64,000 nt of DNA from Tumebacillus flagellatus (GTDB taxonomy: Bacteria > Bacillota > Bacilli > Tumebacillales > Tumebacillaceae): the NCBI RefSeq assembly GCF_000714935.1, contig NZ_JMIR01000001.1:264032-328031 (forward strand). The letters are read 5' to 3'. Below are positions 37,182 to 46,004 of this stretch, piece by piece (positions within the stretch are counted from its first letter, which is position 1; each line of letters starts with the position of its first letter). Both the position numbers and the translations under genes were made by a program. Below the pieces are notes generated by a model, which had not been told where the DNA came from, made no database searches, and was given only the letters and a program-made list of their open reading frames with translations.

Positions 37182-38267
37182 ATGAACCAACCCGCTTGGA
37201 ACCGCAAACTTCTAAACGGCTACTGGATGGTCGTGTTGTTGTATTTTTTGGCGGGGCTTGCGGGACTGGTGGTAACCATTGTGCAATTTGCGTGGTGGCT
37301 GGACTACTATCTCCTGCACCAGTTGCTGATCCCATTGGGCTTGATGGCAGTCGAAGTGGCGGCGCTCGAATTTGGATTTCGCAAGCGCCAAGAGCGGATG
37401 GAAGTTTGGTTTCTCCTGACAGCCACCGTGCTGGCGGCGACGATCGTCTGGTTCAACCCGAACTTGCACGGTATGTACGCGCTGTTGGCGCTCTCCACGC
37501 TGATGTCGCTGATCTACTTCGAACGTCGTCTGACCCTCTTCTCCGCCCTGCTTGGCATCTTGGCCCTGTTTTTGTTGCAAGTGAACCCGGCTGTTCACGC
37601 CAGCATGTCGGCGTATGAGCTGATCGCGATGGTTGCGGCGTTGTTCGGTGCCTATCTGCTGGGGCTTTGCGTGATTTTGCGCGGCGAACAGATTCTCAAC
37701 CAGTTGAAAAAAGCGATGGAGTCCGAGCGCGACTTGCTCGTCGATAACATCATGTACGATACGATGACCAAGACCGACGCTCTGACCGGACTCTACAACC
37801 ACAAAACGTTCCACGAATACTTGGACAGCCTGTTGAAACTCGAAGCGGATCAACTGACGATGCAAGTGGCGCTGCTCGACATCGACAATTTTAAGAGCAT
37901 CAACGACACCTACGGGCATTGGGTCGGCGATCTGGTGCTCAAGCGCATCGCGTTGATGATTCGCGAAGTGGTGACGCCCAACGACTTTGTCGCCCGCTAC
38001 GGCGGCGAGGAATTTGCGCTGATCTTGACGGACAGCACCGCTGAGCAAGGGCATCGCACGCTCGATGAAATTCGCCGCCGCATCTCGGAAGTGGTGCATG
38101 AAGAATTGGACGGCCGCTCTGTCACCGTCTCCATCGGCTTCACCGACCGCGAACCCGGCATGCGCAAGGAAGAGCTGTTCAAGATGGCCGACACGCGCCT
38201 CTACACCGCCAAGCGCACCGGCAAAAACAAAGTCGTCGGCGTCCGGCAAGAAACGCCAAATCTGTAG
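37182..38267 (+). CDS. Membrane diguanylate cyclase (GGDEF)
   Basis: 361 aa. Six or so N-terminal helices (about 12-170) act as sensor, a short coiled linker follows, and the GGDEF domain starts with DALTGLYNHKTF. The active motif is GGEEF at residues 274-278; metal Asp in LLDIDNFKSIND. The inhibitory RxxD site is absent (PNDF at its place), so the product may not feed back. GAGGGTG precedes ATG 37182. It is divergent from hemAT, which together could link oxygen taxis and c-di-GMP, by position only. Confidence 0.92.
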   Translation: MNQPAWNRKLLNGYWMVVLLYFLAGLAGLVVTIVQFAWWLDYYLLHQLLIPLGLMAVEVAALEFGFRKRQERMEVWFLLTATVLAATIVWFNPNLHGMYALLALSTLMSLIYFERRLTLFSALLGILALFLLQVNPAVHASMSAYELIAMVAALFGAYLLGLCVILRGEQILNQLKKAMESERDLLVDNIMYDTMTKTDALTGLYNHKTFHEYLDSLLKLEADQLTMQVALLDIDNFKSINDTYGHWVGDLVLKRIALMIREVVTPNDFVARYGGEEFALILTDSTAEQGHRTLDEIRRRISEVVHEELDGRSVTVSIGFTDREPGMRKEELFKMADTRLYTAKRTGKNKVVGVRQETPNL

Positions 38268-38286
38268 AAATTCACACCTGCGAAAA

Positions 38287-38313
38287 ACCCTCCTGTGCTC
38301 AGGGGGTTTTTTT
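38287..38313 (+). terminator. Terminator of the diguanylate cyclase gene
   Basis: ACCCTCCTG (38287-38295) pairs with CAGGGGGT (38300-38307) with one G-T pair, then a seven-T run. Confidence 0.8.
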
Positions 38314-38327
38314 CTGCCCAAACGACC

Positions 38328-38356
38328 TAGAAACTTCTGGAAATTATGATTATAAT
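38328..38356 (+). promoter_or_regulatory. Candidate sigma-A promoter of the amidase gene
   Basis: TAGAAA (38328-38333), a 17-nt spacer, and a perfect TATAAT (38351-38356), 33 nt before the amidase start. Confidence 0.5.
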
Positions 38357-38388
38357 AAATTAAAACAAGATGAGGAGTGTGATCATTC

Positions 38389-39867
38389 ATGTCTAAACAC
38401 AATGAATTTGCTTGGATGAGTGCAACTGAAATGGCGCACTTGATCCGGACCCGCCAAGTGTCTCCGGTCGAGATCATGACCGCGACGTTGGCGCGGATTG
38501 AAGAGCTCAACCCGCAGCTCAACGCGTTTGTCACCCTCGTGCCGGAGCAGGCATTGGAAGGAGCCCGCGCCGCGGAAGAAGCGGTGATGCGCGGTCGGCC
38601 GATCGGCGCTTTGCACGGCGTGCCGATTGCGATCAAAGACCTCACCCCGACGGCGGGCATTCGCACGACGATGGGCTCGAAACTGTTTGCCGACAACGTT
38701 AAGGCTGACGACGCGATCATCGTCAAGCGCTTGAAAGCGGCGGGCACGATCATCGTCGGCAAAACCAACACCCCGGAATTCGGACATAAGGGCACGAGCG
38801 ACAACTTGCTGTTCCCGACCACCAAGAACCCGTGGAACCTCTCCCGCACGTCCGGCGGGTCGTCCGGCGGCGCGGCGTCTGCGGTGGCGGCCGGTCTGGT
38901 TCCGCTTGCCGAGGGCGGAGACGGCGGCGGTTCGGTGCGCATCCCGGCGGCGTTCTGCGGCATTTACGGCTTCATCCCGACGTCGGGCCGATTGCCGTCC
39001 GACATCTTGAACCCGTTTGCCGGCACTTCGCCGTTCCTGCGCTTTGGCACGCTGACCCGTTCCGTGGAAGACTCGGCGCACATGTACCAAGCGATGCTCG
39101 GCTACTCTGCGAAAGACCCGATCTCGTTTGAAACCCACCCGCACGAAGACGTGCGCTTGACGCTGGAAAACGGCGTGCAAGGTCTGCGCATCGCTTATTC
39201 GCCGAACCTCGGCTACAAGCCGATCGACCCGCAAGTCCGCGCGTCGGTGGAAGCGGCGTTGCAAGTGTACCGCGACCTCGGTGCCGTCGTTGAAGAAGTC
39301 GATCTCGAACTGGTCGATCCGCTGAAGAACATCGACGAAGAGTGGGCGAAACTGTGGTACGCGATGATCGCGGCGATTTTCGCGGGCGCTCCGAAGGAAG
39401 TGCTCGACCAACTCGACCCGGTCGTCGTGCGCATGATTGAACTCGGCAACAACCTCGGCGGCGTGGAATTGACCCTTGCGTCCTATGCGCGCGAGATGAT
39501 CTACAACCGCCTGAACGCCGTTCACGAGAAGTACGACCTGCTGGTCACTCCGACCACCGCTTGCACGGCGTTCCCGCACGATCTTCCGGCGAGCGGCCCG
39601 CTGGCGATCAACGGCCCGACTTCGATTGCAGGCGTTGCGATCGACCCGTTCCTCGGCTGGGCGCTGACTCCGATGATCAACCAAACCGGCCATCCCGCGG
39701 CGACCGTTCCGGTCGGCTTCGACGATGCCGGCCTGCCGGTCGGTCTGCAGCTGATCGCGCCGCGCCTCGGCGAGCAAGTTCTCTATCGCGCCGCCCGCGC
39801 CTTCGAGCGCTCGCAAGCGCACAACCAGCGCCGCCCGCAAGTGGAAGGCGCACTGCACGTCTACTAA
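38389..39867 (+). CDS. Amidase-signature family hydrolase (GatA-like)
   Basis: 492-aa amidase with the Ser-cisSer-Lys triad: Lys near 83 (VPIAIKDLTPTAG), the Gly/Ser-rich block RTSGGSSGGAASAVAAGLVPLAEGGD, and the nucleophile serine near 183 (GGGSVRIPA). The C-terminal region NQTGHPAATVPVGFDDAGLPVGLQL is typical. Not GatA itself: gatC and gatB are not adjacent and the substrate pocket text differs, so the substrate (amide or short peptide amide) is unknown. GAGGAGT precedes ATG 38389. Single gene. Confidence 0.88.
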   Translation: MSKHNEFAWMSATEMAHLIRTRQVSPVEIMTATLARIEELNPQLNAFVTLVPEQALEGARAAEEAVMRGRPIGALHGVPIAIKDLTPTAGIRTTMGSKLFADNVKADDAIIVKRLKAAGTIIVGKTNTPEFGHKGTSDNLLFPTTKNPWNLSRTSGGSSGGAASAVAAGLVPLAEGGDGGGSVRIPAAFCGIYGFIPTSGRLPSDILNPFAGTSPFLRFGTLTRSVEDSAHMYQAMLGYSAKDPISFETHPHEDVRLTLENGVQGLRIAYSPNLGYKPIDPQVRASVEAALQVYRDLGAVVEEVDLELVDPLKNIDEEWAKLWYAMIAAIFAGAPKEVLDQLDPVVVRMIELGNNLGGVELTLASYAREMIYNRLNAVHEKYDLLVTPTTACTAFPHDLPASGPLAINGPTSIAGVAIDPFLGWALTPMINQTGHPAATVPVGFDDAGLPVGLQLIAPRLGEQVLYRAARAFERSQAHNQRRPQVEGALHVY

Positions 39868-39906
39868 AAAAAGCATCGGCACCGCGTCTCTGTGCTTTTA
39901 CAAAAA

Positions 39907-39943
39907 AAAGCTCCGGCACACCATTTTGTGTCGGAGCTTTTTT
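39907..39943 (+). terminator. Terminator of the amidase gene
   Basis: AGCTCCGGCACA pairs with TGTGTCGGAGCT with one mismatch, flanked by an A run on the left and six T residues on the right. Confidence 0.85.
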
Positions 39944-40108
39944 GCCGCCCATTCAGCGAGCCTGCGGTCACGCGACTTTACTTCAACCGACGAATTCCGA
40001 ACCATTTAGCGCGCATTTCCACCTCCTTCAAATTTTGTGAATGATTTGTATTAATTTCCATGTTATACTTACTTCGAACTCTTCAATCTTCTTAAGGCAG
40101 GTGCTCTT

Positions 40109-40729
40109 ATGAACCGATCTCCTTGGTTCACCATGTGGACGCAACCGCGCGCCACGATGGCCGAATTGTTAGCCGGAAAACCGCAACCCGGCATGGTGGC
40201 TTTGCTGGCAATGCTCACCGGAATCAGCGATGCGTACAACAAAGCCTCAACTCGCGGCGTCGGCGAATCGTTCGGGGCTTGGACATGGCTTCCGATCTTG
40301 GTTGGCGGCGCGATCGGCGGGTATGTATTGCTCTATTTGGCAGGCTGGCTTTTGACGATGGTTGGCCGTTGGAACGGCGGAACCGGATCGCAAGAAGACG
40401 TCCGCCGCGCTTGGGCGTGGTCGTCGATTCCAATGGTCTGGTCGTTGCCGCTGATCTTTGTGGAACTCGGCTTATACGGCAACCAGGTTTTCGCCAAAGA
40501 CCCGGAACCGTTGTACGGACCAGGTACCCTGATTCCCGTGATCCTGTCTTTGATTGTTTCAATCTTGGACGTCATCGTTGGGATCTGGAGCCTCGTGGTG
40601 TTTTTTAAATGTCTGGCGCAAGCGCACTCGTTTTCCACGGGCAAAGCGTTTGCAACCACCGTCTACTCCATGCTTTTGGTCGCGGGCACGGTGTTGTTGT
40701 TCGGCATATTGATCGTCGTTATTACGTAA
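40109..40729 (+). CDS. Yip1-family membrane protein
   Basis: 206 aa with about five helices and the Yip1-like order: a short amphipathic N-terminus (MNRSPWFTMWTQPRATMAELL), GAIGGYVLLYLAGWLL, RRAWAWSSIPMVWSLPLIFVEL, and IWSLVVFFKCLAQAHSFSTGKA. Bacterial Yip1 proteins have no proven function. AAGGCAGGT lies 7 nt before ATG 40109. Confidence 0.8.
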   Translation: MNRSPWFTMWTQPRATMAELLAGKPQPGMVALLAMLTGISDAYNKASTRGVGESFGAWTWLPILVGGAIGGYVLLYLAGWLLTMVGRWNGGTGSQEDVRRAWAWSSIPMVWSLPLIFVELGLYGNQVFAKDPEPLYGPGTLIPVILSLIVSILDVIVGIWSLVVFFKCLAQAHSFSTGKAFATTVYSMLLVAGTVLLFGILIVVIT

Positions 40730-40739
40730 ACAAACACGA

Positions 40740-40787
40740 AAAAAGCCCTCGCCGCATCCGGTACACCCGGGGGTGAGGGCTTTTTTT
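40740..40787. terminator. Bidirectional terminator between the Yip1 and YhbD-like genes
   Basis: AAAGCCCTC (40742-40750) pairs with GAGGGCTTT (40775-40783), with an internal CCGG/CCGG pairing and T runs both ways. Confidence 0.85.
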
Positions 40788-41420
40788 CTACGACGTGCCG
40801 AGGTTGTTGAGGCGCAGGCTGAGGTCTTGGGAGAGTTCTTCGAGGTTCAACTCGACCAGCACTTCGGTGAGCGCGTCCGGCCAAAACCCCGTGCCTTGCT
40901 CCACCAAACAAGCGAACTTGCGCCCGAATTTGCGCAGGATCAGCAAGCGATAACTCGTGCCCTTCGCCCGTTCCCGCCAAACGGCGATGCTGTGCAGCAG
41001 TTCGTCGAGGAACTCCTCCTCGACTTGGGGAATCCGCGCGACCGCATCGAGCAGCAACAATTCAAAGTAGGAAAACTCCCGCTTCTCCACGATGCGCCGG
41101 TAGCGCCGCACCAACAGCCGGCCCGATTCCCACAGATGCTTGGCTTCGCGGGACCGGTACGTCCTTGCCGTGACGTCCGGCGAGAGGATGCCCGCCAACT
41201 CCTCCAGCGAGTACTGATCTTTCAACTCCAAGATCAGCCGGATGCGCTCTAAAATGCGCTCCCGTTCAAAAAAAGTCTCTTGGCCCGTGCTCGCCGATTG
41301 CTTCTGAAACCACGACTCCGGGATTAAGTTCTGTCGTTTCCATCTGTACAATTGCCCGTATGAGATCCCGGTGAGGGTCAGCAGTTCCTTCTTGGAAATC
41401 CAAGGATTGGACTCGCTCAT
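40788..41420 (-). CDS. YhbD-like DUF4004 protein with MerR-type DNA-binding region
   Basis: 210 aa. The N-terminus WISKKELLTLTGISYGQLYRWKRQNLIPESWF is a MerR-type winged helix, followed by the conserved SASTGQETFFERERILERI of the YhbD family. A helical C-terminal domain follows. Likely a transcription factor; effector and targets unknown. ATG 41420, weak ribosome binding site (GAGG at long spacing). Confidence 0.82.
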   Translation of the reverse strand: MSESNPWISKKELLTLTGISYGQLYRWKRQNLIPESWFQKQSASTGQETFFERERILERIRLILELKDQYSLEELAGILSPDVTARTYRSREAKHLWESGRLLVRRYRRIVEKREFSYFELLLLDAVARIPQVEEEFLDELLHSIAVWRERAKGTSYRLLILRKFGRKFACLVEQGTGFWPDALTEVLVELNLEELSQDLSLRLNNLGTS

Positions 41421-41492
41421 CTCGATCCACTCACTTCCTCATGTAACATTGTTACAAGTTTGATGGTAAAGTGAGCGGCGCCAGATGTCAAC

Positions 41493-42347
41493 TCATTCTG
41501 CAGATTGCAGTTCCAAACCCATCTCGCGGCTGCGGCGGGTGGCGGCGTCGACGACGCTGTGCATGACCTGCGAGAACCCCGCTTGCTCCAACACCTGCAA
41601 GCCCGCCATCGTCGTGCCATTGGGCGACGTGACTTGGCGGCGCAGTTCGCTTGCCTCAAGCCCCGTTTCCTGCATCATCTTGCCCGCGCCGAACAGCGTT
41701 TGCAAAATCAAGCGCCTCGCCGTTTCCGCCGACAGCCCTTGCGCTTCTGCCGCCTGCTGCAAGGCTTCCACCATGTAGTAAAAATACGCCGGTCCGCTGC
41801 CGGACACGCCGGTCACGGCGTCCATCTCGTGTTCATCCACGATGCTGACTTCGCCGAGTTGCGCCAACACATCGCACGCCAAGTCCATCGCTTCTGCGTT
41901 GCACGTGCGGCCGAAGCAGACCGCCGTCGCCGATTCCAGCACGGCGCAGGCGGTGTTCGGCATCGCCCGGACGACGGCGACACGCGCGCCGACTTGTTTT
42001 TCGATCGCGTCGGTTCCGATGCCCGCCGCCAGCGAGAGCAGCACAGCGCCTTTTTTCAAAAAAGGACGCAACCGCCCCGCCACCGCCAGTAAATCGTGCG
42101 GTTTGACCGCCAGCACGACGATGTCTGCCGCTTGAATCGCATCGGTCTGCGCCCAGATGTCGTCGACCGTTCGCACGCCGTACATTTCACGCAGCGCAAG
42201 CAATTGCTCGCGGCGGCTGCGGTTGGTCACCGTAATTCTCTCCCGTTCCACCGCCCGACCCGCCGTCAACCCGCGGATCATCGCTTTGGCGATCGAACCT
42301 GCTCCTATGAGGAGGATGTTGCAGTCTTTCAGATGCCGCTCTGTCAT
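41493..42347 (-). CDS. proC: Pyrroline-5-carboxylate reductase
   Basis: 284-aa final enzyme of proline synthesis. Seen: N-terminal NAD(P) loop LLIGAGSIAKAMIRGLTAG (GxGxxx variant with Ser), VVLAVKPHDLLAVAG, VRAMPNTACAVLESATAV, and the C-terminal signature AVTGVSGSGPAYFYYMVEAL with TSPNGTTMAGLQVLE. Start at ATG 42347 has GGAGG 10 nt upstream; the GTG at 42356 is too near. Controlled by the T-box leader immediately upstream. No proA/proB in the window. Confidence 0.95.
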   Translation of the reverse strand: MTERHLKDCNILLIGAGSIAKAMIRGLTAGRAVERERITVTNRSRREQLLALREMYGVRTVDDIWAQTDAIQAADIVVLAVKPHDLLAVAGRLRPFLKKGAVLLSLAAGIGTDAIEKQVGARVAVVRAMPNTACAVLESATAVCFGRTCNAEAMDLACDVLAQLGEVSIVDEHEMDAVTGVSGSGPAYFYYMVEALQQAAEAQGLSAETARRLILQTLFGAGKMMQETGLEASELRRQVTSPNGTTMAGLQVLEQAGFSQVMHSVVDAATRRSREMGLELQSAE

Positions 42348-42388
42348 GATCTCCACTCCTCCGTCTCTCTTTTTTGGGTATGGGAACG

Positions 42389-42657
42389 AAAAAAACCCCC
42401 TCGCCCTCCAAGTTCCGTCGAACTTGAAGGACGAGAGGGTCTGTATGTCTCTCTCGCGGTACCACCTTCATTGAGTCGTCTGCCTGTGCACCGGCAGACT
42501 CCCCCACTCTTACACAAAACCGATGTAACGGTCGGCACCCGTCCTGCTTTTCACAGGCCGCTCCGGAGGCGGGTTCGGTCTGTTCATCCGGTGGAAGCTC
42601 TCAGCCGCTGGCGTCCACTCTCTGCTACGGATTCCTAGACGTACTCACTCCGTCATT
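42389..42657 (-). ncRNA. T-box leader of proC (probably tRNA-Pro)
   Basis: Minus-strand RNA. The conserved T-box AAGGTGGTACCGCGAGAG is at about 42452-42469. An antiterminator/terminator follows (CTCTCGTCCTTCAAGTT with AACTTGGAGGGCGAGGGG and a T7 run, 42389-42439). A Stem I with an AGAGAG-type start and the candidate specifier region GAACCCGCC (about 42569-42577) is upstream. CCC or CCG would read as proline, matching proC. Uncharged tRNA-Pro should switch the gene on. Confidence 0.88.
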
Positions 42658-42679
42658 GCGATGGAATGTGTTTTGCAAT

Positions 42680-42709
42680 AGTTTGCCACCGAGACGAGGC
42701 GGTTGTCAA
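42680..42709 (-). promoter_or_regulatory. Candidate promoter of the proC T-box transcript
   Basis: Perfect -35 TTGACA (complement of 42704-42709). The best -10 is CAAACT with 18-nt spacing (42680-42685), weak, just upstream of the T-box. Confidence 0.4.
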
Positions 42710-42795
42710 GGAATTGTTTTTCGGAAGATTCGGGTGTATGATGGGACAAACTGGGGAATTGGGAGGATTTAGAAATTTTTACAGTAGAACTCTTG

Positions 42796-42830
42796 AAAAA
42801 AGACCTTCGCCGCAGGGCCGAGGTCTTTTT
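42796..42830 (-). terminator. Terminator of the M23 peptidase gene
   Basis: AAAAGACCT pairs with AGGTCTTTT around a GC-rich loop (42798-42829), with T-rich DNA on the minus-strand exit. Confidence 0.8.
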
Positions 42831-42845
42831 CTTCAAGCGGGATCG

Positions 42846-43625
42846 TTAGGGACAGGTCGGAGCGACTTGTCCGTCTGATCCTGTATAGACGTAGGCGTCC
42901 GAAATGTACTGGTTGCTGGTGGAGGAAATTTTATCCCACAGCGTGGTGGTGCCGTACGTACCGGTGACGGACTGGCCTTTTTCTTGGCAGTAGATGGTGA
43001 CTTTTTGGTTGTCAGCTACAGAGCCGACAATGCTGTAGGTCGTGCTCGGACCGGAACGAACGTTCAGGTCGGCGCCCGCGGTGTTGACGGTGCCGGCAAC
43101 GCCGCTGGAGGTGCAGGAGTTTTTCGAAGTGTAGTTTTTGGTGCCCCAGTAGAGAATTTCAGCGCCGTTCCAGACGATTTTCTGCGTAACGCCGTTGGAA
43201 CGCTCTTCAAAATGCAGGTGCGGGCCGGTCGAACCGCCGGTGGAGCCGACAGTACCGATTTTTTGACCCTGTTTGACCGATTGGCCGACCGAGACGGTTT
43301 GCGTGTTCAAGTGCGCGTAGTACGTGGTCCAGCCGTTGCCGTGATCGATGACGATGTACTTGCCGTAGCTGGTGCTGCCCAAGTCTTTTACGACCGAAAC
43401 CGTGCCGGCTGCCGATGCAACAACCGTATCGCCGAGATCGTCGGCGCGGTTGAGGTCGACTGCGTTTGCCGGAGAGTGGTCGGTGCGGGTTTGACCTTCC
43501 CAGACTTGTCCACAGGGGAACGGCATCTGGAATGCCGGTGCCGCAGATGCTGCCGACGGGAACATGCTGACGAACATGAGCGCGATGGCGAAAAGCGGAA
43601 GCAGATACTTCTTCCAGTTTTTCAT
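42846..43625 (-). CDS. Secreted M23 peptidase with C-terminal SH3-like domain
   Basis: 259 aa with a Sec signal peptide ([28 protein letters not shown]). The lysostaphin-type M23 domain follows: zinc ligands HSPANAVD (first His and Asp) and PHLHF, with [11 protein letters not shown]. After about residue 180 an SH3b-like region ([27 protein letters not shown]). Likely cleaves peptidoglycan cross-bridges outside the cell; it carries no LysM. GGAGG is 10 nt upstream of ATG 43625. It is divergent from the MFS gene over an AT-rich promoter region (43626-43748). Confidence 0.9.
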   Translation of the reverse strand: MKNWKKYLLPLFAIALMFVSMFPSAASAAPAFQMPFPCGQVWEGQTRTDHSPANAVDLNRADDLGDTVVASAAGTVSVVKDLGSTSYGKYIVIDHGNGWTTYYAHLNTQTVSVGQSVKQGQKIGTVGSTGGSTGPHLHFEERSNGVTQKIVWNGAEILYWGTKNYTSKNSCTSSGVAGTVNTAGADLNVRSGPSTTYSIVGSVADNQKVTIYCQEKGQSVTGTYGTTTLWDKISSTSNQYISDAYVYTGSDGQVAPTCP

Positions 43626-43748
43626 GCGTTTTGGCCTCCTCTATCTGTTATTTATCAGAGCTGGGTTTTTATTATATATGAAAAAATGTATATTTTGAAT
43701 AATTTTTATGAAATTCTCAAAATCTTTATCCCGCGAAGGAGATGAAGT

Positions 43749-44978
43749 ATGAAAAAGACCTTGTATTTGTATGTGAAAGCGTTTTCCGACTTCGGGAGCA
43801 TGATGGATACGATCGTGCTCAGTTCGTTGATTTTGCAGCTGACGAACTCGCCGTATTGGTTGTCCGGTTTGCTGTTGATGGGCGTGGCGGGCGGAACGGC
43901 CTCGGCGCTGCTGTCAGGGGTTTTGGCGGATCGGTACAACCGGCGGTCGCTGATGATCTGGAGCGATGTGCTGCGGGCGGTGACGCTGCTGTTGATTTTG
44001 GTGTGGCCGACGCCCCTCGTGATTTTGGCGGTGCGGTTTGTGAACGGGCTGTTGAACTCGTCGTTTCAAGTCGGGTTTCAAAGCGAGATCCCGCGCATGT
44101 TCGGCGAACAGCGTTTGGTGGCGGTCAATTCGCGGATTGCGCGGTACCGCTCGATTTCGATGGTGCTCGGGTTTCTCTGCGGCGGGACGTTTGCGGTGCT
44201 TCTCGGGTATCGATGGGTCTTGGTGTTGGATGCCCTGTCGTTTGTGATTTCGGCGGTTGTGTTGACGGGGATGAAGTGGGAGCAGAGCGCGCAAAGTTCG
44301 CAAAGTTCCACGGGCGGAGTTCGTGCAGAAGCGGAGGTCAAGCGGGAGTCGTTTGGGAGAAACTTCGTGGAAGCGTGGGGGTATTTGCGGGGGAATTCGA
44401 TCTTGCTGATTGTGATGCTGGTCAGCTTGATCGACACGTTCGGTTCGGCGTCGCATAACTTGGGATTTCCGCTGTTGGCGGCGTTTCTCGACCCGGATCA
44501 CCAAGCGTTTGTGTACGGCTCGATCTGGGGCATTTGGGGTGTCGGCAATGTGTTGATGACGACGATCATGCCGCGGATTCCGAAACTGCAGGAGCGGTTG
44601 GTGCCGTTTTACCTTGGTTGTACGGTGTTGATGTCAGCCGGGTTTATCTCGACACTCAGTTCCCACTCGCTACCGCCCGTGTTGGCGTTTGCGTTTCTGA
44701 CCGGGATCTTTGATGCCGGTTCTGTGACCGCCAACGGGATGATCGTGCAAAGCGTGGAGAACTCGATTCGCGGGCGGGTGATCGGCGTTTCCACGTTCCT
44801 CGGTCAGTTCGGCTTCGGCCTCGGATTTCTCGTCGCCCCTTGGCTGGTGGACGTTGTGGGACTCACGCAGATGGTCTGGGTGCTGCACGGCATCGTGATC
44901 GTGACCACGCTCGGGGCGATTGTGCGGTATGCGCGAACGGTGCGCGGGAGGAAGGCGGGGAGGGATTTGCCTGCGTAA
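43749..44978 (+). CDS. MFS transporter (EntS-like)
   Basis: 409 aa, about 12 helices. VLADRYNRRSLMIWSDVLRAV is the loop 2-3 motif, RFVNGLLNSSFQVGFQSEIPRMF is also typical, and ISSxx-type second half motifs occur (GRVIGVSTFLGQFGFGLGFLVAPWLVD). Family MFS_3 includes siderophore and drug exporters; substrate unknown. Long Ser/Gln/Glu-rich central loop (about 175-200). GAAGGAG is 7 nt before ATG 43749. Confidence 0.87.
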   Translation: MKKTLYLYVKAFSDFGSMMDTIVLSSLILQLTNSPYWLSGLLLMGVAGGTASALLSGVLADRYNRRSLMIWSDVLRAVTLLLILVWPTPLVILAVRFVNGLLNSSFQVGFQSEIPRMFGEQRLVAVNSRIARYRSISMVLGFLCGGTFAVLLGYRWVLVLDALSFVISAVVLTGMKWEQSAQSSQSSTGGVRAEAEVKRESFGRNFVEAWGYLRGNSILLIVMLVSLIDTFGSASHNLGFPLLAAFLDPDHQAFVYGSIWGIWGVGNVLMTTIMPRIPKLQERLVPFYLGCTVLMSAGFISTLSSHSLPPVLAFAFLTGIFDAGSVTANGMIVQSVENSIRGRVIGVSTFLGQFGFGLGFLVAPWLVDVVGLTQMVWVLHGIVIVTTLGAIVRYARTVRGRKAGRDLPA

Positions 44979-44990
44979 GGGATGGGAGGA

Positions 44991-45031
44991 AAAAAGGAGA
45001 CTGCCGTGCCGTGCGGCGGTCTCCTTTTTTA
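44991..45031. terminator. Bidirectional terminator between the MFS gene and the GIY-YIG-like gene
   Basis: AAGGAGACTGCCG (44994-45006) pairs with CGGCGGTCTCCTT (45014-45026) with one mismatch, with T runs on both exits. Confidence 0.85.
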
Positions 45032-45703
45032 TGAACTCATCTGCGGTCGTCGGTTGGTTCCTTCCGTGTTGAGAATCAAATCGGGAAAAATCGAGCTGCC
45101 GACGCCTATGAGGAGATATTCGAGAAACGTGAGGTTCGTAGCCCCAAACTCTTTCCAGATCCCTATCGATTCGGGGGACCAAGCGGTGGTCCAAAAGTAT
45201 GTTTGTTCTTTCAAAAGCGGTGCCGCAGAGGGCGTTGACACGAATAAAGTCCGTGCCCATTTCACGTAATTGGCTTCAGGGTCTCTCGCATGACCGGGAC
45301 ACGTTGCGGCGCTCAAGTTGCCGATATGGTACGCGTCACGATCGCCCCACCTGCAAAAAAAACTTTTGGAAGTTTGGATATTGGCGGAGAGATTGCCGGA
45401 TCTCCCGAACTTTTCAGCTTTTCCGATATACAACGGGAGAACTCTGTCGTCTCGCCGCCAAAACATCATGTAGATCAAGCCGTCATACTTCCCCGTTCTT
45501 TCTTTGAAATCTCGCCTCACTTTCTCAGCTTCCCCGATCAAAAGAGATTCCATCTGTTGACTTCTCTTCAACAAAAGCCGTTGGTCATGGCCGTGTGCAG
45601 CGGTTTGCACGCGCAGGTAATCATCGGTTTCAAACAACGGAACCCCATGCTCGATCACCCGATGCTCACGGCAAAACGCATCCCAAAATTCCTGCCTGCT
45701 CAT
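45029..45703 (-). CDS. Protein with a GIY-YIG-like segment, function unknown
   Basis: 224-aa soluble protein. DGLIYMMFWRRDDRVLPLYIGKAEKFGR (about 74-101) resembles the first two strands of a GIY-YIG nuclease (YIGKA at 92-96), followed by KSFFCRWGDRDAYHIGNLS. The C-terminal half (LLKEQTYFWTTAWSP..LEYLLIGVGSSIFPDLILN) ends with a glutamate in a position that could complete such a site. Catalytic competence is unproven. It has a weak ribosome binding site and no partner gene. Slightly lower GC than its neighbours, so possibly acquired. Confidence 0.6.
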   Translation of the reverse strand: MSRQEFWDAFCREHRVIEHGVPLFETDDYLRVQTAAHGHDQRLLLKRSQQMESLLIGEAEKVRRDFKERTGKYDGLIYMMFWRRDDRVLPLYIGKAEKFGRSGNLSANIQTSKSFFCRWGDRDAYHIGNLSAATCPGHARDPEANYVKWARTLFVSTPSAAPLLKEQTYFWTTAWSPESIGIWKEFGATNLTFLEYLLIGVGSSIFPDLILNTEGTNRRPQMSS

Positions 45704-46004
45704 AGGATGAACTCACTTCTGAAGGGACTCGATCCCACACTGTCATTTTGCATACACAATTTATGAATGTGGCATCTGTAAATCCTATTCTCCTCTACCC
45801 ATTGGGAATCCGCAACTGAATCGTATGTACACCCAATTCGTTCGCTCCTATAATTTCCGAATGTCGACAAATATCATAAAAAGTAGTATATTTTTCACAG
45901 AGTCCTTTATAATTATTGAAGTTGATCGAGGTGATCTCTTACATTCTGTTTCACTTGCCGCTGTCTGAATTTTTTGCGTAGTTTAGAGAAAGGGGTTCCC
46001 ACGA
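45704..46004. other. AT-rich intergenic region before a chemoreceptor gene
   Basis: About 300 nt, divergent between a minus-strand and a plus-strand gene. AT-rich near 45850-45950, where promoters are expected. No open frame with a ribosome binding site and no repeat found. Confidence 0.4.

Noticed and set aside
37212..38963. 583-codon minus-strand frame across the diguanylate cyclase and amidase starts
   Set aside because: It spans two plus-strand genes and a terminator; composition artefact.
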